Positions 5,997-6,499 of a stretch of 6,499 bases of DNA are shown here, piece after piece. The DNA comes from Nocardioides sp. (lineage in GTDB: Bacteria > Actinomycetota > Actinomycetes > Propionibacteriales > Nocardioidaceae). The notes beneath the pieces are model-generated. The model ran no database searches. It was not told the DNA's origin and worked only from the letters and a program-made list of their open reading frames with translations. The DNA lies in assembly GCA_029264225.1 (NCBI GenBank), contig JARICB010000076.1:1-6499 (forward strand), read 5' to 3'. Each line of letters begins with the position of its first letter. The first letter of the stretch is position 1. A program made the position numbers and the translations under genes.

Positions 5997-6499
5997 ATGC
6001 CGCTGACGCCTGAGGACGTGAGCAACAAGCGCTTTACTCCCGTCCGTCTCCGTGAGGGATACGACATGGGAGAGGTCGACCAGTTCCTCGACGAGGTGGA
6101 GGCAGAGCTGGCCCGGCTGACCAAGGAGAACGAGGACCTTCGGTCCAAGCTCTCGGCAGCGCAGAGGGGCTCGGCCGTGGCGCCGGCCGCCGCGCCCGTG
6201 CCTGTCCCGGTTGCCGCTCCCGAGCCGGTCAAGGAAGAGAAGCGTGCACCGGCACCGGCTCCCGTTGCCGCCGCTGCAGTGGGTGGTGTCGAGACGATCC
6301 GGGTCGAGACGGTCCCGCAGGCGTCCAACGCTGCCGCCCGGTTGCTCGAGCTCGCCACCCGCAACGCGGATGAGCTTGTCGATGAGGCGAAGGAAGAGGC
6401 CGACAAGATCGTCGGCGCCGCGCGCACCATAGCGGAGCGTCTCGAGGCCGAGGCCAAGTCCAAGTCCGACCGGCTCGAGTCCGATGCCCGTCAGCGTTC
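5997..6499 (+). CDS. divIVA: DivIVA/Wag31 polar growth scaffold protein (3' end outside the window)
   Basis: DivIVA (Wag31 in mycobacteria) is a coiled-coil protein that gathers at curved membrane and organises polar wall growth and septation in actinomycetes. The 167 complete codons start MPLTPEDVSNKRFTPVRLRE. This is the conserved lipid-binding N-terminal domain, followed by GYDMGEVDQFLDEVEAEL and a first coiled coil to about residue 55. A flexible linker rich in Ala, Pro and Val spans about 56-97 (AVAPAAAPVPVPVAAPEP and similar). A second long coiled coil begins near 107 with ASNAAARLLELATRNADEL, then Glu/Lys/Ala heptads continue to the edge. The ATG is preceded by GGGTGAG (5987-5993), rather close but purine-rich. 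The protein start is the family's exact conserved start. The last codon is cut after two bases. Confidence 0.96.
   Translation, partial: MPLTPEDVSNKRFTPVRLREGYDMGEVDQFLDEVEAELARLTKENEDLRSKLSAAQRGSAVAPAAAPVPVPVAAPEPVKEEKRAPAPAPVAAAAVGGVETIRVETVPQASNAAARLLELATRNADELVDEAKEEADKIVGAARTIAERLEAEAKSKSDRLESDARQR

Noticed and set aside
5927..6463. Minus-strand open frame opposite divIVA
   Set aside because: Its product is Ser/Ala/Arg/Thr-rich and merely mirrors the Glu/Ala/Lys coiled-coil codons of divIVA.
1..6499. CRISPR arrays, insertion sequences, tRNA or rRNA genes, prophage or defence genes
   Set aside because: None seen. The window is densely filled with conserved division and cell wall genes, all in one orientation.

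Overview
This window is the 3' part of the division and cell wall (dcw) cluster of a high-GC Gram-positive bacterium. All genes are on the + strand. The order murG (tail), murC, ftsQ, ftsZ, pgeF, yggS, sepF, yggT, divIVA/wag31 is the classic actinomycete arrangement, the same as in Mycobacterium. There is no ftsA, and SepF is present as the alternative membrane anchor for FtsZ. The GC-rich codon use and the protein wording (for example in MurC) suggest an actinomycete, perhaps Nocardioidaceae/Propionibacteriales. That family placement is an inference from memory of related proteins, not a computed result.

Layout. Positions 1-84 are the last codons of murG. murC (81-1499) and ftsQ (1492-2247) follow with 4- and 8-base overlaps, so these three genes look translationally coupled. 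A 213-base gap (2248-2460) holds a perfect 9-bp palindrome just after ftsQ and an AT-richer promoter-like block with nested repeats. This gap probably carries the ftsZ promoter(s). ftsZ (2461-3657), pgeF (3658-4350), yggS (4347-5045), sepF (5086-5577) and yggT (5586-5879) form a second tight run. A 117-base gap with two hairpins, a promoter-like stretch and a 9-bp direct repeat precedes divIVA, which starts at 5997 and runs off the right edge. No stretch longer than 300 bases lacks a gene.

How the genes work together. MurC and MurG make the lipid-linked peptidoglycan precursor. PgeF is a proofreader for the amino acid that MurC adds. FtsZ forms the Z-ring, SepF tethers it to the membrane, and FtsQ belongs to the septal FtsQLB complex. 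DivIVA/Wag31 directs polar wall growth. YggT is a small membrane protein, and YggS handles pyridoxal phosphate.

The clearest anomaly is an in-frame TAG at 4788-4790 that cuts yggS after 147 codons. The same frame then continues for 84 well-conserved codons. I see no unknown defence, mobile or biosynthetic system here. Other points of interest are the palindrome after ftsQ, repeat structures in the ftsZ and divIVA leaders, and a 10-base word shared by the ftsZ and sepF leaders.
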